Counted from the stretch's first letter, positions 1 to 10,146 are shown. The stretch is DNA of 64,000 nucleotides from Proteus vulgaris (GCA_901472505.1 LR590468.1:620001-684000); one strand, 5' to 3'. Notes: generated from the sequence alone by a model not told the origin. Program-made: numbers and translations.

Positions 1-1
1 A

Positions 2-646
2 AAACATGAAATTATTGGCATTGTAGGCACATCAGGCTCAGGAAAAAGTACCTTAGCACGACTGATTTCTGGTCTTTATACGCCACAATTAGGCTGTATA
101 AAACTCGATAATATTCCACTGCCACAACTACATTTAAATAGTGTGCGTCAACAAATTGGTTTTGTACTACAAGAAAACTTTTTATTTCATTTGACGATTT
201 TTGACAATATTAAACTGATGCAACCACACGCTTCTTTAGATGAGGTTATTGAAGTCGCCCAAATAGCAGGCGCTCATGAATTTATTTTAAAATTACCGTT
301 GGGGTATGACACTTTGATCACAGAAGGTGGAACCTCCTTATCAGGAGGGCAACGCCAGCGTATTGCTATTGCAAGAGCCTTATTAACATCACCTAAGATA
401 TTGATCTTTGATGAAGCGACCAGTGCTTTAGATGATGATTCTCAAGCGATTATTCAAAACAACCTTCCACTTATTACACAAAATAAAACTGTCATTATCA
501 TTGCCCATCGCCTTTCAACCATACGAAATTGTCATCGTATTGTTGTATTAAATAAGGGGCAAATTGTGGAGCAAGGAAAACATGAAACTTTAATTAAAAA
601 TAACGGCTATTACACTAAACTGTGGCAAATTCAACAAGGATGTTGA
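2..646 (+). CDS. Type I secretion ABC transporter, ATP-binding domain (5' end outside window)
   Basis: This is the C-terminal nucleotide-binding domain of an ABC exporter; the membrane part lies before the window. The frame is open from the first bases. Visible motifs are Walker A GTSGSGKST, the Q-loop region FVLQENFLF, signature LSGGQRQRIAIARALL, Walker B ILIFDEATSALD and the H-loop AHRLST. It closely resembles the ATPase domain encoded at 2029-4149. The HlyD-type adaptor begins two bases after its stop, so the two are probably translated together. A pair of ATPases around one adaptor is known for MARTX toxin exporters (RtxB, RtxD, RtxE), which would make this the RtxB-like subunit. That role is inferred from arrangement; the cargo is not visible. 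Confidence 0.9.
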   Translation, partial: KHEIIGIVGTSGSGKSTLARLISGLYTPQLGCIKLDNIPLPQLHLNSVRQQIGFVLQENFLFHLTIFDNIKLMQPHASLDEVIEVAQIAGAHEFILKLPLGYDTLITEGGTSLSGGQRQRIAIARALLTSPKILIFDEATSALDDDSQAIIQNNLPLITQNKTVIIIAHRLSTIRNCHRIVVLNKGQIVEQGKHETLIKNNGYYTKLWQIQQGC

Positions 647-648
647 GC

Positions 649-2010
649 ATGAAATTAAACATAAAACGGCTATTACTGACTATTTTTCAACGTAATAAAA
701 AGTCTTTCCATTATGATTTTTACCCTAATCATATAGCTCTTATTGAAAAACCATTAACGCCTTATAGTCGTTATATTGCATCTACCATTTCACTCAGTAT
801 TATTGCCTTTATTCTGTGGGTTTATTACGGAAAATTAGATGTACAATCCCCCGCAGTTGGTAAACTTGTCGTCACAGGACGTTCTCAAATAATTCAAATC
901 CATGAACCTAGCCGACTAGCCATTCTTCATGTAAAAGATGGGCAAAAAGTTAATCAAGGTGATGCTTTATTAACACTTGATATATTGGGAGTTGATGAAG
1001 AAATGGAGGGAATAAGAAAGAAAAGAGACAATTTACTCTTACTTAAAATTCGCTATCAAGCTTTGAGCCAAGAAGCATCACCTCAAAGCCTTTATCATTT
1101 TAACAAATTAGATGATAAAACAAAAAAAACAATTTTATTAAGCTATCAAAAAGAAAAAGATGAATTCGATAGTAATATAAAAGTATTAGAAACTGAAATT
1201 GAAATAAATAATAGAAACCAATCACTAATCTATAATGATTTATTATCATTAAAAAACATACAAGCAAATATAAAAAACCGATTTATTATTAGAAAGGAAC
1301 TTTACAATAAAAAAACAATTAGCAAAATGGAATATCTTGAAAGTGAGAAGGAACTATTAGAAATAAATCGTTCAATCACAATAAAAAACGCAGAATATCA
1401 TATTATTAAAAGCCAAAAAAAACAATTAAATAAAAAATTAAATCAACTAGAAAAAAAGAAAAAATTAGAATGGCATGATAAATATAAACAGTATGAAAAT
1501 GAGCTATTAATTTATGCTCAAAACCTTAATCACCTCCAAAAACGACAGCAACTCAAAACAATACGTTCACCTATCACTGGAACGATACAACAAGTTTCTG
1601 TTTATACACTCGGCAGTGTATTACAACCTGCTCAAAGTGTTATGACAGTCGTACCAGATAATCAAGTGAATATTGCAGAGGTTAATCTGCTAAATAGAGA
1701 TATTGGTTTTATTCACATAGGGCAAAAAGCAATGATAAAAATAGATGCTTTTCCTTATACACGTTATGGCACAATTGAAGGAGAAATTATTAATATCGCT
1801 AAAGATTCTGTTCAACATGAACAATTAGGTTTAGTTTATCCCGCTACAATTAAATTAAATACACAAACTATTGAAAAGAATAATCGGCAATATCAGCTTA
1901 CTCCCGGTATGTCTTTAGTCGCCGAAATAATTACGGATAAACGTCGTGTTATTGATTATGTTTTAAGCCCAATAGAGGTTTATCGACATAATTCACTGAC
2001 TGAAAAGTAA
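649..2010 (+). CDS. HlyD-family periplasmic adaptor of a type I secretion system
   Basis: Adaptor (membrane fusion protein) of about 453 residues that would link inner-membrane ABC exporters to an outer-membrane TolC-like channel. A short cytosolic N-terminus is followed by one membrane segment at about residues 42-61. A lipoyl-like hairpin half, a long lysine-rich and asparagine-rich coiled coil (about 115-305) and a second lipoyl half with a beta-barrel region (RSPITGTIQQVSVYTLGSVL onward) follow. The frame is open from 622, but the ATG at 649 has AGGA eight bases upstream and sits just after the stop of the preceding ATPase gene, so I chose it. The coiled-coil part is markedly AT-rich even for this genome, which could reflect transfer. 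Confidence 0.88.
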   Translation: MKLNIKRLLLTIFQRNKKSFHYDFYPNHIALIEKPLTPYSRYIASTISLSIIAFILWVYYGKLDVQSPAVGKLVVTGRSQIIQIHEPSRLAILHVKDGQKVNQGDALLTLDILGVDEEMEGIRKKRDNLLLLKIRYQALSQEASPQSLYHFNKLDDKTKKTILLSYQKEKDEFDSNIKVLETEIEINNRNQSLIYNDLLSLKNIQANIKNRFIIRKELYNKKTISKMEYLESEKELLEINRSITIKNAEYHIIKSQKKQLNKKLNQLEKKKKLEWHDKYKQYENELLIYAQNLNHLQKRQQLKTIRSPITGTIQQVSVYTLGSVLQPAQSVMTVVPDNQVNIAEVNLLNRDIGFIHIGQKAMIKIDAFPYTRYGTIEGEIINIAKDSVQHEQLGLVYPATIKLNTQTIEKNNRQYQLTPGMSLVAEIITDKRRVIDYVLSPIEVYRHNSLTEK

Positions 2011-2028
2011 AATCGGGTACTTAACACC

Positions 2029-4149
2029 ATGAAAAATAAAACTAACTTAATAAAAGAAAAACAATATCATTGTTCTATTATTGATGGTTTAATTTATTTT
2101 GCCAAAAAAAACAATGGAAATATAAAAAAAGAAAATGTCATCCATTTTATTGGCAAAGATAATTTATTTAACAAATGGAATATTTTAGATGCTGCACACT
2201 TACTTAATTTAAAATGTAAATTTGATATCCTTGACTACGAAAATAAAAACTCTCACCTCATAAATACTCTTATTGAAATAAACAATAAATGGTATATTTT
2301 AAAAGAAATAAGAAGTAAACTATTAATTATATTTGATATAAAAAATAATATTACCATTGAATATGAATTAGATAAAAATCAAAAACTAAATATAGCATTA
2401 TTTATTAATAAACAACATAATCCATTATGGAATAAATTTAATATCACTTGGTTTATTTCTACTATTTTAAAACAAAAAAAATCACTCTTATTGGTTTTTA
2501 TTTTATCATGCTGTAGCCAGCTCTTCGCATTAGTTAACCCTTTAATTTTTGAAACATTAATCGATAAGGTATTAACAGGAAGAAATTTATCAAACTTACA
2601 TTTACTGGGCTATTTATTGCTCTTAATTGCAATCACTGAACCTGTTTATCTTTTTCTTCGAGACAAATTGTATACATTTATTTCTTGTCAATTTAGTGCT
2701 GATTTTTCAGGAAAAATTTATCAGCATCTTATTCGCTTACCGAGTTCTTTTTTTAATCAACGACAATCAGGTCAAATAATTGCACGCATTCAAGAGCTTT
2801 CGCACATTCGTCAATTTATGACTGGTTCCGCATTGATGTTAGTGCTCGACCTCATTTTTATTATTGTGTTTCTTTCTGTAATGTTTACTTATTCAGCATC
2901 ATTAACTTGGATAACGTTAGGTGCATTAATTCTTTATTTTACACTTTGGCTGATCCTTGGCCCAATGATCCGTTATTGGGTTGAGCAGGAATATCAAGCA
3001 AATGCTGATAATACTAGTCTACTAACCGAAGCAATTAGCGGTATAGAAACTATCAAAATTACAGCAACAGAAAGCTATTTTATCGAAAAATGGCAATATA
3101 AGCTCACCGAGCATATTAACAAACGGTTTTCAGCAACCCAAAAAACCTTATTAGCTCAACAAGTAATATTCATCATTCATAAAATCACAACAGCGATTAT
3201 TCTGTGGCATGGTGTTAATTTAATTATTAATACACAAATGACGGTAGGTGAGCTTATTGCATTTAATCTCTTCATTGCGCATATAACACAACCAATTTTA
3301 CGCTTAGCACAATGCTGGCAAGATTTTCAGCAAACCACTATTTCTCTGCGCCGTATTGGCGAAATTTTAAATGCGCCGACAGAACACCAATATCATGGAT
3401 TAGCCACGGTGCCCCAAATTACAGGTAGTATTGATTTTTCAAATGTCTATTTTCGTTATACCCATCATACACAAGATGTTCTTGAAGCACTCTCGTTCTC
3501 TATTCCTGCTGGGCAATTTATTGGTATCACGGGTCGTTCAGGCTCAGGAAAAAGTACTATCACACGCTTAATTCAACGACTCTATACTCCTCAACAAGGA
3601 CAAATTTATATTGACGGCATGGATTTAGCTATCGCTGATCCTCTCTCTTTGCGCCAAAGTATCAGTATCGTTTTACAAGAAAGTTTTTTATTTAGTGGAT
3701 CTATTGTCGAAAATATTCGTTTATCAAAACCCAATGCGAATGAACAAGAGATAATAGAAGCATGCCAACTTGCAGGTGCTCTAGATTTTATTGAGCAACT
3801 TCCTTTGAGATTTAACACTCAAGTCGGAGAAAAAGGTGCCAATTTATCAGGAGGGCAACGCCAGCGTATTGCACTGGCAAGAGCTTTACTAACAAATCCA
3901 CGCATTCTTATTTTAGATGAAGCCACATCAGCATTAGATTACATCTCAGAAGCACAGATTTTGGCAAGTTTACCTCAGATTTGTCAAAACAGAACCGTCA
4001 TTAGTATTGCACATCGCCTCAATACATTAGCACATGCAGATTATATTTATGTTATAGACAAAGGACGGGTATTGGAAGAAGGAACTCATGTGGGTTTACT
4101 TGAAAATAACACACTTTATTACCAATTATGGAAACAGCAAATGCAATAA
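2029..4149 (+). CDS. Type I secretion ABC transporter with degenerate C39-like N-terminal domain
   Basis: Fused permease and ATPase of 706 residues. Residues 1 to about 130 resemble the C39-like domain of HlyB-type exporters; where a C39 peptidase has its catalytic histidine this protein reads NNKWYIL, so it probably binds rather than cleaves its substrate. The membrane domain covers about 140-420. The ATPase domain has Walker A GRSGSGKST near 502, signature LSGGQRQRIALARALL near 606, Walker B ILILDEATSALD near 626 and AHRL near 661. It follows the adaptor by 18 bases and is the second ATPase of the cluster, in the position of RtxE in MARTX exporters. No strong ribosome site precedes the ATG; translation may be coupled to the adaptor. 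Confidence 0.9.
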   Translation: MKNKTNLIKEKQYHCSIIDGLIYFAKKNNGNIKKENVIHFIGKDNLFNKWNILDAAHLLNLKCKFDILDYENKNSHLINTLIEINNKWYILKEIRSKLLIIFDIKNNITIEYELDKNQKLNIALFINKQHNPLWNKFNITWFISTILKQKKSLLLVFILSCCSQLFALVNPLIFETLIDKVLTGRNLSNLHLLGYLLLLIAITEPVYLFLRDKLYTFISCQFSADFSGKIYQHLIRLPSSFFNQRQSGQIIARIQELSHIRQFMTGSALMLVLDLIFIIVFLSVMFTYSASLTWITLGALILYFTLWLILGPMIRYWVEQEYQANADNTSLLTEAISGIETIKITATESYFIEKWQYKLTEHINKRFSATQKTLLAQQVIFIIHKITTAIILWHGVNLIINTQMTVGELIAFNLFIAHITQPILRLAQCWQDFQQTTISLRRIGEILNAPTEHQYHGLATVPQITGSIDFSNVYFRYTHHTQDVLEALSFSIPAGQFIGITGRSGSGKSTITRLIQRLYTPQQGQIYIDGMDLAIADPLSLRQSISIVLQESFLFSGSIVENIRLSKPNANEQEIIEACQLAGALDFIEQLPLRFNTQVGEKGANLSGGQRQRIALARALLTNPRILILDEATSALDYISEAQILASLPQICQNRTVISIAHRLNTLAHADYIYVIDKGRVLEEGTHVGLLENNTLYYQLWKQQMQ

Positions 4150-4168
4150 TAATGTTTAAAAAACAAGA

Positions 4169-4190
4169 AAGGCTCGAAATACCGAGCCTT
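4169..4190. terminator. Bidirectional terminator between the secretion locus and serA
   Basis: An 8-bp perfect stem, AAGGCTCG pairing with CGAGCCTT, with a 6-base loop. On the minus strand it is followed by TTCTTGTTTTTT, so it should end serA transcription, and it can also stop the secretion operon arriving from the other side. Confidence 0.75.
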
Positions 4191-4219
4191 CAAGATATTA
4201 CTGATAATTAGATCAATAA

Positions 4220-5470
4220 TTAGTAAAGCATACGAGCACGGATTGTTCCTGGTAATGCTTTGAGCTTTTGTAACACTAACTCAGCTTGAGCCTTCGTTTG
4301 TGTTGTAATATCAATCACAACATAACCTACGTTGCCAGAGGTACGTAAAAATTGTGCTGCCACGTTGATGTTTTCTTCAGTAAACACTTTGTTGATGCTA
4401 TTCATCATACCTGGTCGGTTCTCATGAATATGCAGTAAACGGTTTACATCATCACCATGGCTTGGTAACGATACTTCAGGGAAGTTAACTGCAGATAATG
4501 TAGAGCCGTTATCTGAATATTTCGCCAATTTACCTGCAACTTCATAACCAATATTTTCTTGTGCTTCTTGTGTTGAACCACCGATATGTGGCGTTAATAT
4601 CACATTATCGAACTTGATAAGTTCAGATACAAACGGATCGTTAGGATCGTTATTTGCACCAGGTTCAGATGGGAATACGTCAACCGCTGCACCAGATAAA
4701 TGCTTTGATTCTAACGCTTGTGCTAATGCAGGAATATCAACTACCGTACCACGAGAAGCGTTGATAAGAATTGAGCCTGGCTTCATGCGTTGAATTTCTT
4801 CATGCCCAATCATATTTTTTGTGGAAGGCGTTTCTGGCACATGTAAGCTGACAATATCACTCATATTCAATAGTTCAGATAAATGGCGAATTTGTGTTGC
4901 ATTACCCAGTGGTAGCTTGTTTTCAATATCGTAAAAATAGACATCTAAACCGACACTTTCAGCCAAAATACCTAACTGTGTACCAATGTGCCCATAACCT
5001 ATAATACCCAGTTTTTTACCACGAGCTTCAAAACAACCTTTGGCTTGCTTATCCCAAACTCCACGATGCGCTTTCGCATTTGCCTCAGGAATACGACGCA
5101 ATAATAACAGTAATTCACCTAACACCATCTCAGCCACGGAACGAGTGTTCGAGAAAGGCGCATTGAAGACAGGAATACCGCGACGAGCTGCTGCTTCTAA
5201 ATCAACCTGATTAGTCCCGATACAGAAGCATCCTACAGCAACTAATTTTTCTGCGGCTGCAAAAATTTCTTCTGTTAAATGAGTGCGGGAACGAAGACCA
5301 ACAAAACGCGCATCACGGATAGCTTCTTTTAATTCTTCGTCCGATAATGCACCTTTATGATATTCAATGTTGGTATAACCCGCAGCTCTTAAGTTTTCTA
5401 CTGCACTTTGGTGCACACCTTCAAGAAGTAGAAATTTTATTTTGTCTTTTTCCAAAGATACTTTGACCAT
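4220..5470 (-). CDS. serA: D-3-phosphoglycerate dehydrogenase
   Basis: Oxidises 3-phosphoglycerate with NAD+, the first step of serine synthesis in the cytosol. The 416 residues compare with 410 in E. coli. Seen are the NAD-binding glycine motif IIGYGHIGTQLGILAESVG, the catalytic-domain segment VGLRSRTHLT, the TPHIGGST segment carrying the active-site histidine, and a C-terminal ACT domain (about 340-416) that in this family binds serine for feedback inhibition. rpiA lies upstream on the same strand, as in E. coli, separated by a terminator. A CRP-like site lies about 200 bases upstream. Confidence 0.97.
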   Translation of the reverse strand: MVKVSLEKDKIKFLLLEGVHQSAVENLRAAGYTNIEYHKGALSDEELKEAIRDARFVGLRSRTHLTEEIFAAAEKLVAVGCFCIGTNQVDLEAAARRGIPVFNAPFSNTRSVAEMVLGELLLLLRRIPEANAKAHRGVWDKQAKGCFEARGKKLGIIGYGHIGTQLGILAESVGLDVYFYDIENKLPLGNATQIRHLSELLNMSDIVSLHVPETPSTKNMIGHEEIQRMKPGSILINASRGTVVDIPALAQALESKHLSGAAVDVFPSEPGANNDPNDPFVSELIKFDNVILTPHIGGSTQEAQENIGYEVAGKLAKYSDNGSTLSAVNFPEVSLPSHGDDVNRLLHIHENRPGMMNSINKVFTEENINVAAQFLRTSGNVGYVVIDITTQTKAQAELVLQKLKALPGTIRARMLY

Positions 5471-5663
5471 TTACCCTGCCCTATCGTTATTACATTTAAT
5501 GAAAAACAAAATCCTGTCTCATCAACATAACAAAAATAGAGTTTGTGGCAATACAACCGATTGCAGTGATGACAGAATAAGCGATAAAGAAAGCGATTTT
5601 CTACCGAGTAAAATGATTTTGACTTTGAAAAAGGCAGGATTTTAAAGAGAGATATAACTATGG

Positions 5664-5679
5664 TGTGATATATATCACT
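5664..5679. promoter_or_regulatory. Candidate CRP site upstream of serA
   Basis: TGTGA-TATATA-TCACT, one base short of the symmetric CRP consensus with the correct 6-base spacer. It lies about 195 bases upstream of the serA start. In E. coli serA has a CRP-activated second promoter, so a role there is plausible, but no transcript start can be seen. Confidence 0.5.
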
Positions 5680-5704
5680 GAATTGCATTTTCTAAAATAA
5701 TTTT

Positions 5705-5734
5705 AAAAAGAGGTCGCCATCGCCACCTCTTTTT
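5705..5734. terminator. Rho-independent terminator after rpiA
   Basis: A 10-bp perfect stem, AAAAAGAGGT with ACCTCTTTTT, around a 10-base loop. The arms supply A and T tracts on both strands, and it begins eight bases after the rpiA stop, separating rpiA from serA. Confidence 0.8.
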
Positions 5735-5741
5735 AGTCATC

Positions 5742-6397
5742 TTACTTAATAGTTTTAACTCCTTCAGACGTTCCCATTAAAACGACATTTGCACCACGAT
5801 TAGCAAATAATCCTACTGTAACCACGCCTGGAATACTGTTAATTTTATTTTCCAGTTCAATAGGGTTAAGAATCGTTAAGTTATGAACGTCTAAAATAAC
5901 GTTACCGTTATCTGTTACTACGTTTCACGATATTCAGGTAAGCCACCCAGTTTAACTAATTCACGAGCCACATAAGAGCGTGCCATTGGAATAACTTCGA
6001 CAGGTAGAGGGAATTTACCTAATACATCAACTTGTTTAGATTCATCAACGATACAGATAAATGTTTTTGCCACTCCCGCAATAATTTTTTCTCGCGTTAA
6101 TGCGGCACCGCCACCTTTGATCATTTGCATCTGGTGGTTAATTTCATCAGCACCATCCACATAGATATCTAAAGAATCGACTTCATTACAGTCAAAAACA
6201 GGAATACCATAACTTTTTAGCTTTGCCGTTGATGCTTCTGAACTTGAAACAGTACCTTCGATTTGACCTTTTATTGTCGCTAATGCGTCAATAAAATGAG
6301 AAGCCGTAGAGCCTGTTCCTACCCCCACGATAGTGCCAGGTTTCACATATTCAAGCGCCGCCCAACCTACTGCTTTTTTCAATTCATCCTGAGTCAT
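5742..6397 (-). CDS. rpiA: Ribose-5-phosphate isomerase A (one-base deletion near the 3' end)
   Basis: Interconverts ribose 5-phosphate and ribulose 5-phosphate in the pentose phosphate pathway. Motifs [17 protein letters not shown] and [11 protein letters not shown] mark the active site. The uninterrupted frame stops after 159 residues at GLPEYRET. Restoring one A in the run at 5923-5925 continues the frame as [12 protein letters not shown] to a normal C-terminus ending KTIK, giving 218 residues against 219 in E. coli. The break is therefore probably a sequence error. argP is divergent upstream. Confidence 0.93.
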
Positions 6398-6557
6398 TTA
6401 AAAAAACCTTATTTATCACATTAATGGACTAAGAATAGCATATTGCATTCAAAACTAGCACGAGACACATCAAAAACTGAGAAGCAACATTTTAACTCAT
6501 TACAACAAAAAATATGGCATAGTAAGCAACAGAACATAAATCAAAGAGAGTCTGTTA

Positions 6558-7457
6558 ATGAAACGCCCTGATTATCGAGCATTACAAGCCCTTGATGCCG
6601 TCATTCGCGAACGTGGTTTTGAAAGAGCTGCACAAAAGTTATGTATTACACAATCTGCCGTTTCACAACGCATTAAACAATTAGAAAACTTATTCGGGCA
6701 ACCGTTATTGGTGCGAACTGTTCCACCACAACCCACCGAGCAAGGGCAAAAACTACTGGCGTTATTGCATCAAGTAGAATTACTTGAAGAACAATGGTTA
6801 GGTGATGAAAATAGTGGCTCTACACCGCTTTTACTCTCTTTAGCGGTAAATGCCGATAGCTTAGCAACGTGGCTATTACCCGCTTTACACCCCGTATTAA
6901 CACAACTGCCTATTCGACTTAATATCCAAGTTGAAGACGAAACGCGAACACAAGAACGTTTAAGACGAGGCGAAGTAGTGGGTGCAATCAGTATTCAGCC
7001 ACAGGCATTACCAAGTTGCCTTGTTGATCAATTAGGCGCTCTTGATTACCTATTTGTAGCCTCTCCTGATTTTGCTCAACGCTATTTTGCAAACGGGGTC
7101 ACTAAATCGTCGCTATTAAAAGCCCCTGCTGTCGCATTTGACCATCTTGATGATATGCATCAGGCATTTTTACAACAAAACTTTGGTTTATCTCCGGGCA
7201 GTGTACCTTGCCATATCGTTAATTCTTCCGAGGCTTTTGTGCAATTAGCAAAACAAGGGTCGACATGTTGTATGATCCCTCATCTACAAATTGCTAATGA
7301 GCTAAAGAGTGGAGAGTTGGTTGATTTAACGCCAGGGCTTTACCAACGACGTATGCTTTATTGGCACCGCTTTGCGCCAGAAAGTAGAACTATGAGAAAA
7401 GTGACAGACGCACTGGTTGATTTTGGCCGTAAGGTTTTAAAACAAGGTGAAGAATAA
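6558..7457 (+). CDS. argP: LysR-type regulator ArgP (IciA)
   Basis: Transcription factor that in enterobacteria activates the arginine exporter gene argO and senses lysine and arginine. The 299 residues include an N-terminal winged helix-turn-helix ([33 protein letters not shown], given here by its boundaries of about residues 11-43) and a LysR effector domain. AGAGAG precedes the ATG at a suitable distance. Its known target argO lies 0.9 kb downstream on the opposite strand, beyond yggE, as in E. coli. Confidence 0.95.
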   Translation: MKRPDYRALQALDAVIRERGFERAAQKLCITQSAVSQRIKQLENLFGQPLLVRTVPPQPTEQGQKLLALLHQVELLEEQWLGDENSGSTPLLLSLAVNADSLATWLLPALHPVLTQLPIRLNIQVEDETRTQERLRRGEVVGAISIQPQALPSCLVDQLGALDYLFVASPDFAQRYFANGVTKSSLLKAPAVAFDHLDDMHQAFLQQNFGLSPGSVPCHIVNSSEAFVQLAKQGSTCCMIPHLQIANELKSGELVDLTPGLYQRRMLYWHRFAPESRTMRKVTDALVDFGRKVLKQGEE

Positions 7458-7484
7458 CACAACTATTTTCATCTTCTAACACAA

Positions 7485-7512
7485 AAAATAGGCTTCATAT
7501 GAAGCCTATTTT
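7485..7512. terminator. Bidirectional terminator between argP and yggE
   Basis: A 12-bp perfect stem, AAAATAGGCTTC with GAAGCCTATTTT, and a 4-base ATAT loop. T-rich DNA follows in both directions. It separates two convergent genes. Confidence 0.85.
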
Positions 7513-7530
7513 ATTTTTATAACAATAAGA

Positions 7531-8265
7531 TTATTGAGTACGTTTTAATTCAAAAACAACATCCACATAATCTTTAAATTCGATGCTTTGTTGTTCATAC
7601 GTTTCTTGCACCGCAGCTGGCGCTTGGGCTTTTAATGCCATCGCATCCATACGCACTTGTGTGATTGGATAAGGTGTCGCCTCTGGTGCACGATAGCTTA
7701 CGCTATAAACTGCACCTAAATCAGCACCAAAACCTTTCGCAACTGAGGTTGCTTGATCAATGGCATTTTTAATGGCCACTTCTCGAGCTTTTACTTTGTA
7801 TTGTTCTGGATTATTTACGCCAAACTCAACGTTATTAATTTCATTTAAACCCGCCGCTAATGCGCCATCAAGTAACGTATTAAGCTGTTCTAATTTCTTA
7901 ATTTTAACATTTACAGTACGTGTTGCGGTATAACCATTAATCACTGAACGCTCCGCTTTTTTATCATATTCATAGTTTGGTTGAGTACGAATATTAGCGG
8001 CCTCTATATCTTCCTTCACAACACCATTTTCTTTTAAGAAGGCAAAATATTTTGCAACACGCTCATCGACTTGTTTCTTAGCCTGAGCCGCATCTTTTGC
8101 TCTTTCGTTAACCTGAATATTTAATGTCGCCATATCAGGAGTGGCTTTAATTGTCGCATTACCAGATGTTGTAATATGTGGTCCTTCTGGTTCCGAAGCA
8201 GCTAGTGCAATGGAAGGTAATCCCAACGTAAACACGGATGCTAATACAATCGTTCTTAATTTCAC
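7531..8265 (-). CDS. yggE: YggE, SIMPL-domain periplasmic protein
   Basis: A 244-residue protein with an N-terminal signal peptide (MKLRTIVLASVFTLGLPSIALA) and a SIMPL (DUF541) domain over the rest. E. coli YggE is linked to oxidative stress defence, but its molecular action is not settled. The mature N-terminus SEPEGPHITTSGNATIKATPD is typical of the family. It lies 87 bases downstream of argO on the same strand and may share its transcript. Confidence 0.9.
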   Translation of the reverse strand: MKLRTIVLASVFTLGLPSIALAASEPEGPHITTSGNATIKATPDMATLNIQVNERAKDAAQAKKQVDERVAKYFAFLKENGVVKEDIEAANIRTQPNYEYDKKAERSVINGYTATRTVNVKIKKLEQLNTLLDGALAAGLNEINNVEFGVNNPEQYKVKAREVAIKNAIDQATSVAKGFGADLGAVYSVSYRAPEATPYPITQVRMDAMALKAQAPAAVQETYEQQSIEFKDYVDVVFELKRTQ

Positions 8266-8352
8266 AAAAAACCCCCTGACAAAATTAATTTTAATGTCCT
8301 GTTTTTAGGACTAAGAAGAACATTAGCATATATGATGTAAAGTTCTTTAAGA

Positions 8353-8976
8353 TTAAAAGAGAGTTTTCCATCCTTGTGCAGCTAATTGAACAGCAATAAA
8401 CCACATCACACATCCTACAAATAAATTAATAATGCGTTGAGAGCGTGTTTTGCTTAATATCGGCGAAAACCAAGCCGCAAGTAGTGATAACGCAAAAAAC
8501 CAACTGATAGAAGCCAATATCGCACCAATCGTAAACCAAGGGCGAAGCTCTGTGGTTAATTGTCCACCAATACTGCCTATCACAACAAAAGTATCTAAAT
8601 AAACATGAGGATTAAGCCAAGTTACGGCAATTAATGTCACAATCACACGCCAACGGCTTTTTACCTGATTTTCACTTTGTGACAATTCGATATCTTTTGA
8701 AAAAGCTGTTTTAAATGCATTCCAACCATACCAAAGTAAAAATGCCACTCCTCCCCATGTGATCAATAATAAAAGCGTTTCTGATTGACTAAGTAATGCA
8801 CTGCCACCAAAAACACCTGCTGTTATTAATACAATATCACTTAATGCGCATAAAAATGCACTCATTAAATGAAATTGTTTTTTACTTCCTTGCTGTAAAA
8901 CAAAAGCATTCTGAGCGCCTATAGGTAAAATCATGGCTGCACTTAATAAAAAACCCTGAAAAAAAGTTGTAAACAT
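8353..8976 (-). CDS. argO: Arginine exporter, LysE family
   Basis: A 207-residue inner-membrane protein with about six hydrophobic segments, of the LysE/ArgO family that exports arginine and canavanine. The N-terminal [16 protein letters not shown] segment is characteristic. E. coli ArgO has 211 residues and the same neighbours (argP, yggE, mscS). Regulation by ArgP is expected from the family; I could not identify the operator itself. Confidence 0.93.
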   Translation of the reverse strand: MFTTFFQGFLLSAAMILPIGAQNAFVLQQGSKKQFHLMSAFLCALSDIVLITAGVFGGSALLSQSETLLLLITWGGVAFLLWYGWNAFKTAFSKDIELSQSENQVKSRWRVIVTLIAVTWLNPHVYLDTFVVIGSIGGQLTTELRPWFTIGAILASISWFFALSLLAAWFSPILSKTRSQRIINLFVGCVMWFIAVQLAAQGWKTLF

Positions 8977-9285
8977 GCAAAATACCTTAATAATTATTCG
9001 TTAGATATTAGCTGAATAATAGAGGGATTTTGATATTAGAGGAAATGAATCATTCTTATTAATAATAAGAAAAACTAATGGTGATAAAATAAAGGGTTTG
9101 TAGGATTAATAAATATCTAATAGCCATATTCATTAATAGTATGAAGATAAAATAAGACCAAATAGTGACATTGGGAATTACTAAAAAATAAGATCGCCAA
9201 AACAAATACAATATAACTCTATCAAAATACTGAAAGAAAAAAGCCACGTTATTAACGTGGCTCTATGCTATCTATTTTTGTGAGA
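8977..9285. other. argO-mscS intergenic region
   Basis: About 310 AT-rich bases. The argO promoter should lie at the left end and the mscS terminator (9242-9262) lies at the right end. A 62-codon frame on the minus strand crosses the terminator and has no ribosome site or recognisable domain; I do not call it a gene. Confidence 0.6.
9242..9262 (-). terminator. Terminator after mscS
   Basis: A 9-bp perfect stem, AGCCACGTT with AACGTGGCT, and a 3-base loop, followed on the minus strand by TTTTTCTTTC. It begins 24 bases after the mscS stop. Confidence 0.85.
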
Positions 9286-10146
9286 CTATTCTGCTTTCAC
9301 AGTCGCACTTTGTGTTTGATGCATATAAACATCCATTTGTGGGAATGGAATACCGATATTATTTGCATCTAATGCACGTTTAAAATCTTCCATTAGATCC
9401 CAATAAACAGGCCATGCATCACCATTCGTTGTCCAAACACGGACCACAAAGTTTAATGAAGACGGTGCCATTTCATGTAAACGGATAGTCACACCTTGAT
9501 CATGTTGAATGCGTTTGTCTTTCGCAACAACATCACCCAATACTTGTTTTACTTTATCAATATCAGCATCATAAGCCACACCAACAATAATTTGTGTACG
9601 GCGGTTAGGCTCACGGCTTAAGTTGATCACTTCACTACTGATAATTTTGCTATTCGGAATAACGATAATTTTGTCATCTGCTGAACGTAATGTCGTAGAA
9701 AAAATCTGTACATCCTTTACCGTACCTTCTACTGAACCAATCATGACATATTCATCTGTACGGATTGGACGGAAGATAACAATCAATACGCCTGCAGCAA
9801 AGTTAGACAGAGAGCCTTGTAGAGCCAAACCAACAGCTAAACCGGCAGCACCTAATACCGCGATAACAGACGCTGTTTGAACCCCTAATCGTCCTAATAC
9901 CGCAATTAAGGTAAAAGCAACAACTGTGTAACGAACTAAAACAGATAAAAATGTCACAACAGTAGCATCAATATGGCGCAATGTGAGAACTCTTGCGACA
10001 CCTTTACTGATCATTTTTGCGATAAAAAGACCAATAAATAGGATCAAGAAAGCGGCGACAATATTCACAGCATATTGAATAAAGAGCTCCTGATTTGCGA
10101 CAAACCAACCTGTTGCTTCATCTAAACTAGCTGGTAATTCATTCAT
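9286..10146 (-). CDS. mscS: Small-conductance mechanosensitive channel MscS
   Basis: Inner-membrane channel that opens under membrane tension and protects against osmotic downshock. The 286 residues equal the E. coli length. Three membrane helices occupy about residues 20-125; the pore helix TM3 shows the glycine-alanine pattern [19 protein letters not shown]. The cytosolic beta domain follows ([17 protein letters not shown]). Its neighbours argO and yggE match the E. coli order. Confidence 0.96.
   Translation of the reverse strand: MNELPASLDEATGWFVANQELFIQYAVNIVAAFLILFIGLFIAKMISKGVARVLTLRHIDATVVTFLSVLVRYTVVAFTLIAVLGRLGVQTASVIAVLGAAGLAVGLALQGSLSNFAAGVLIVIFRPIRTDEYVMIGSVEGTVKDVQIFSTTLRSADDKIIVIPNSKIISSEVINLSREPNRRTQIIVGVAYDADIDKVKQVLGDVVAKDKRIQHDQGVTIRLHEMAPSSLNFVVRVWTTNGDAWPVYWDLMEDFKRALDANNIGIPFPQMDVYMHQTQSATVKAE

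Noticed and set aside
9059..9247. A 62-codon hydrophobic frame on the minus strand between argO and mscS
   Set aside because: It overlaps the mscS terminator, has no ribosome site or recognisable domain, and AT-rich DNA easily gives hydrophobic frames.
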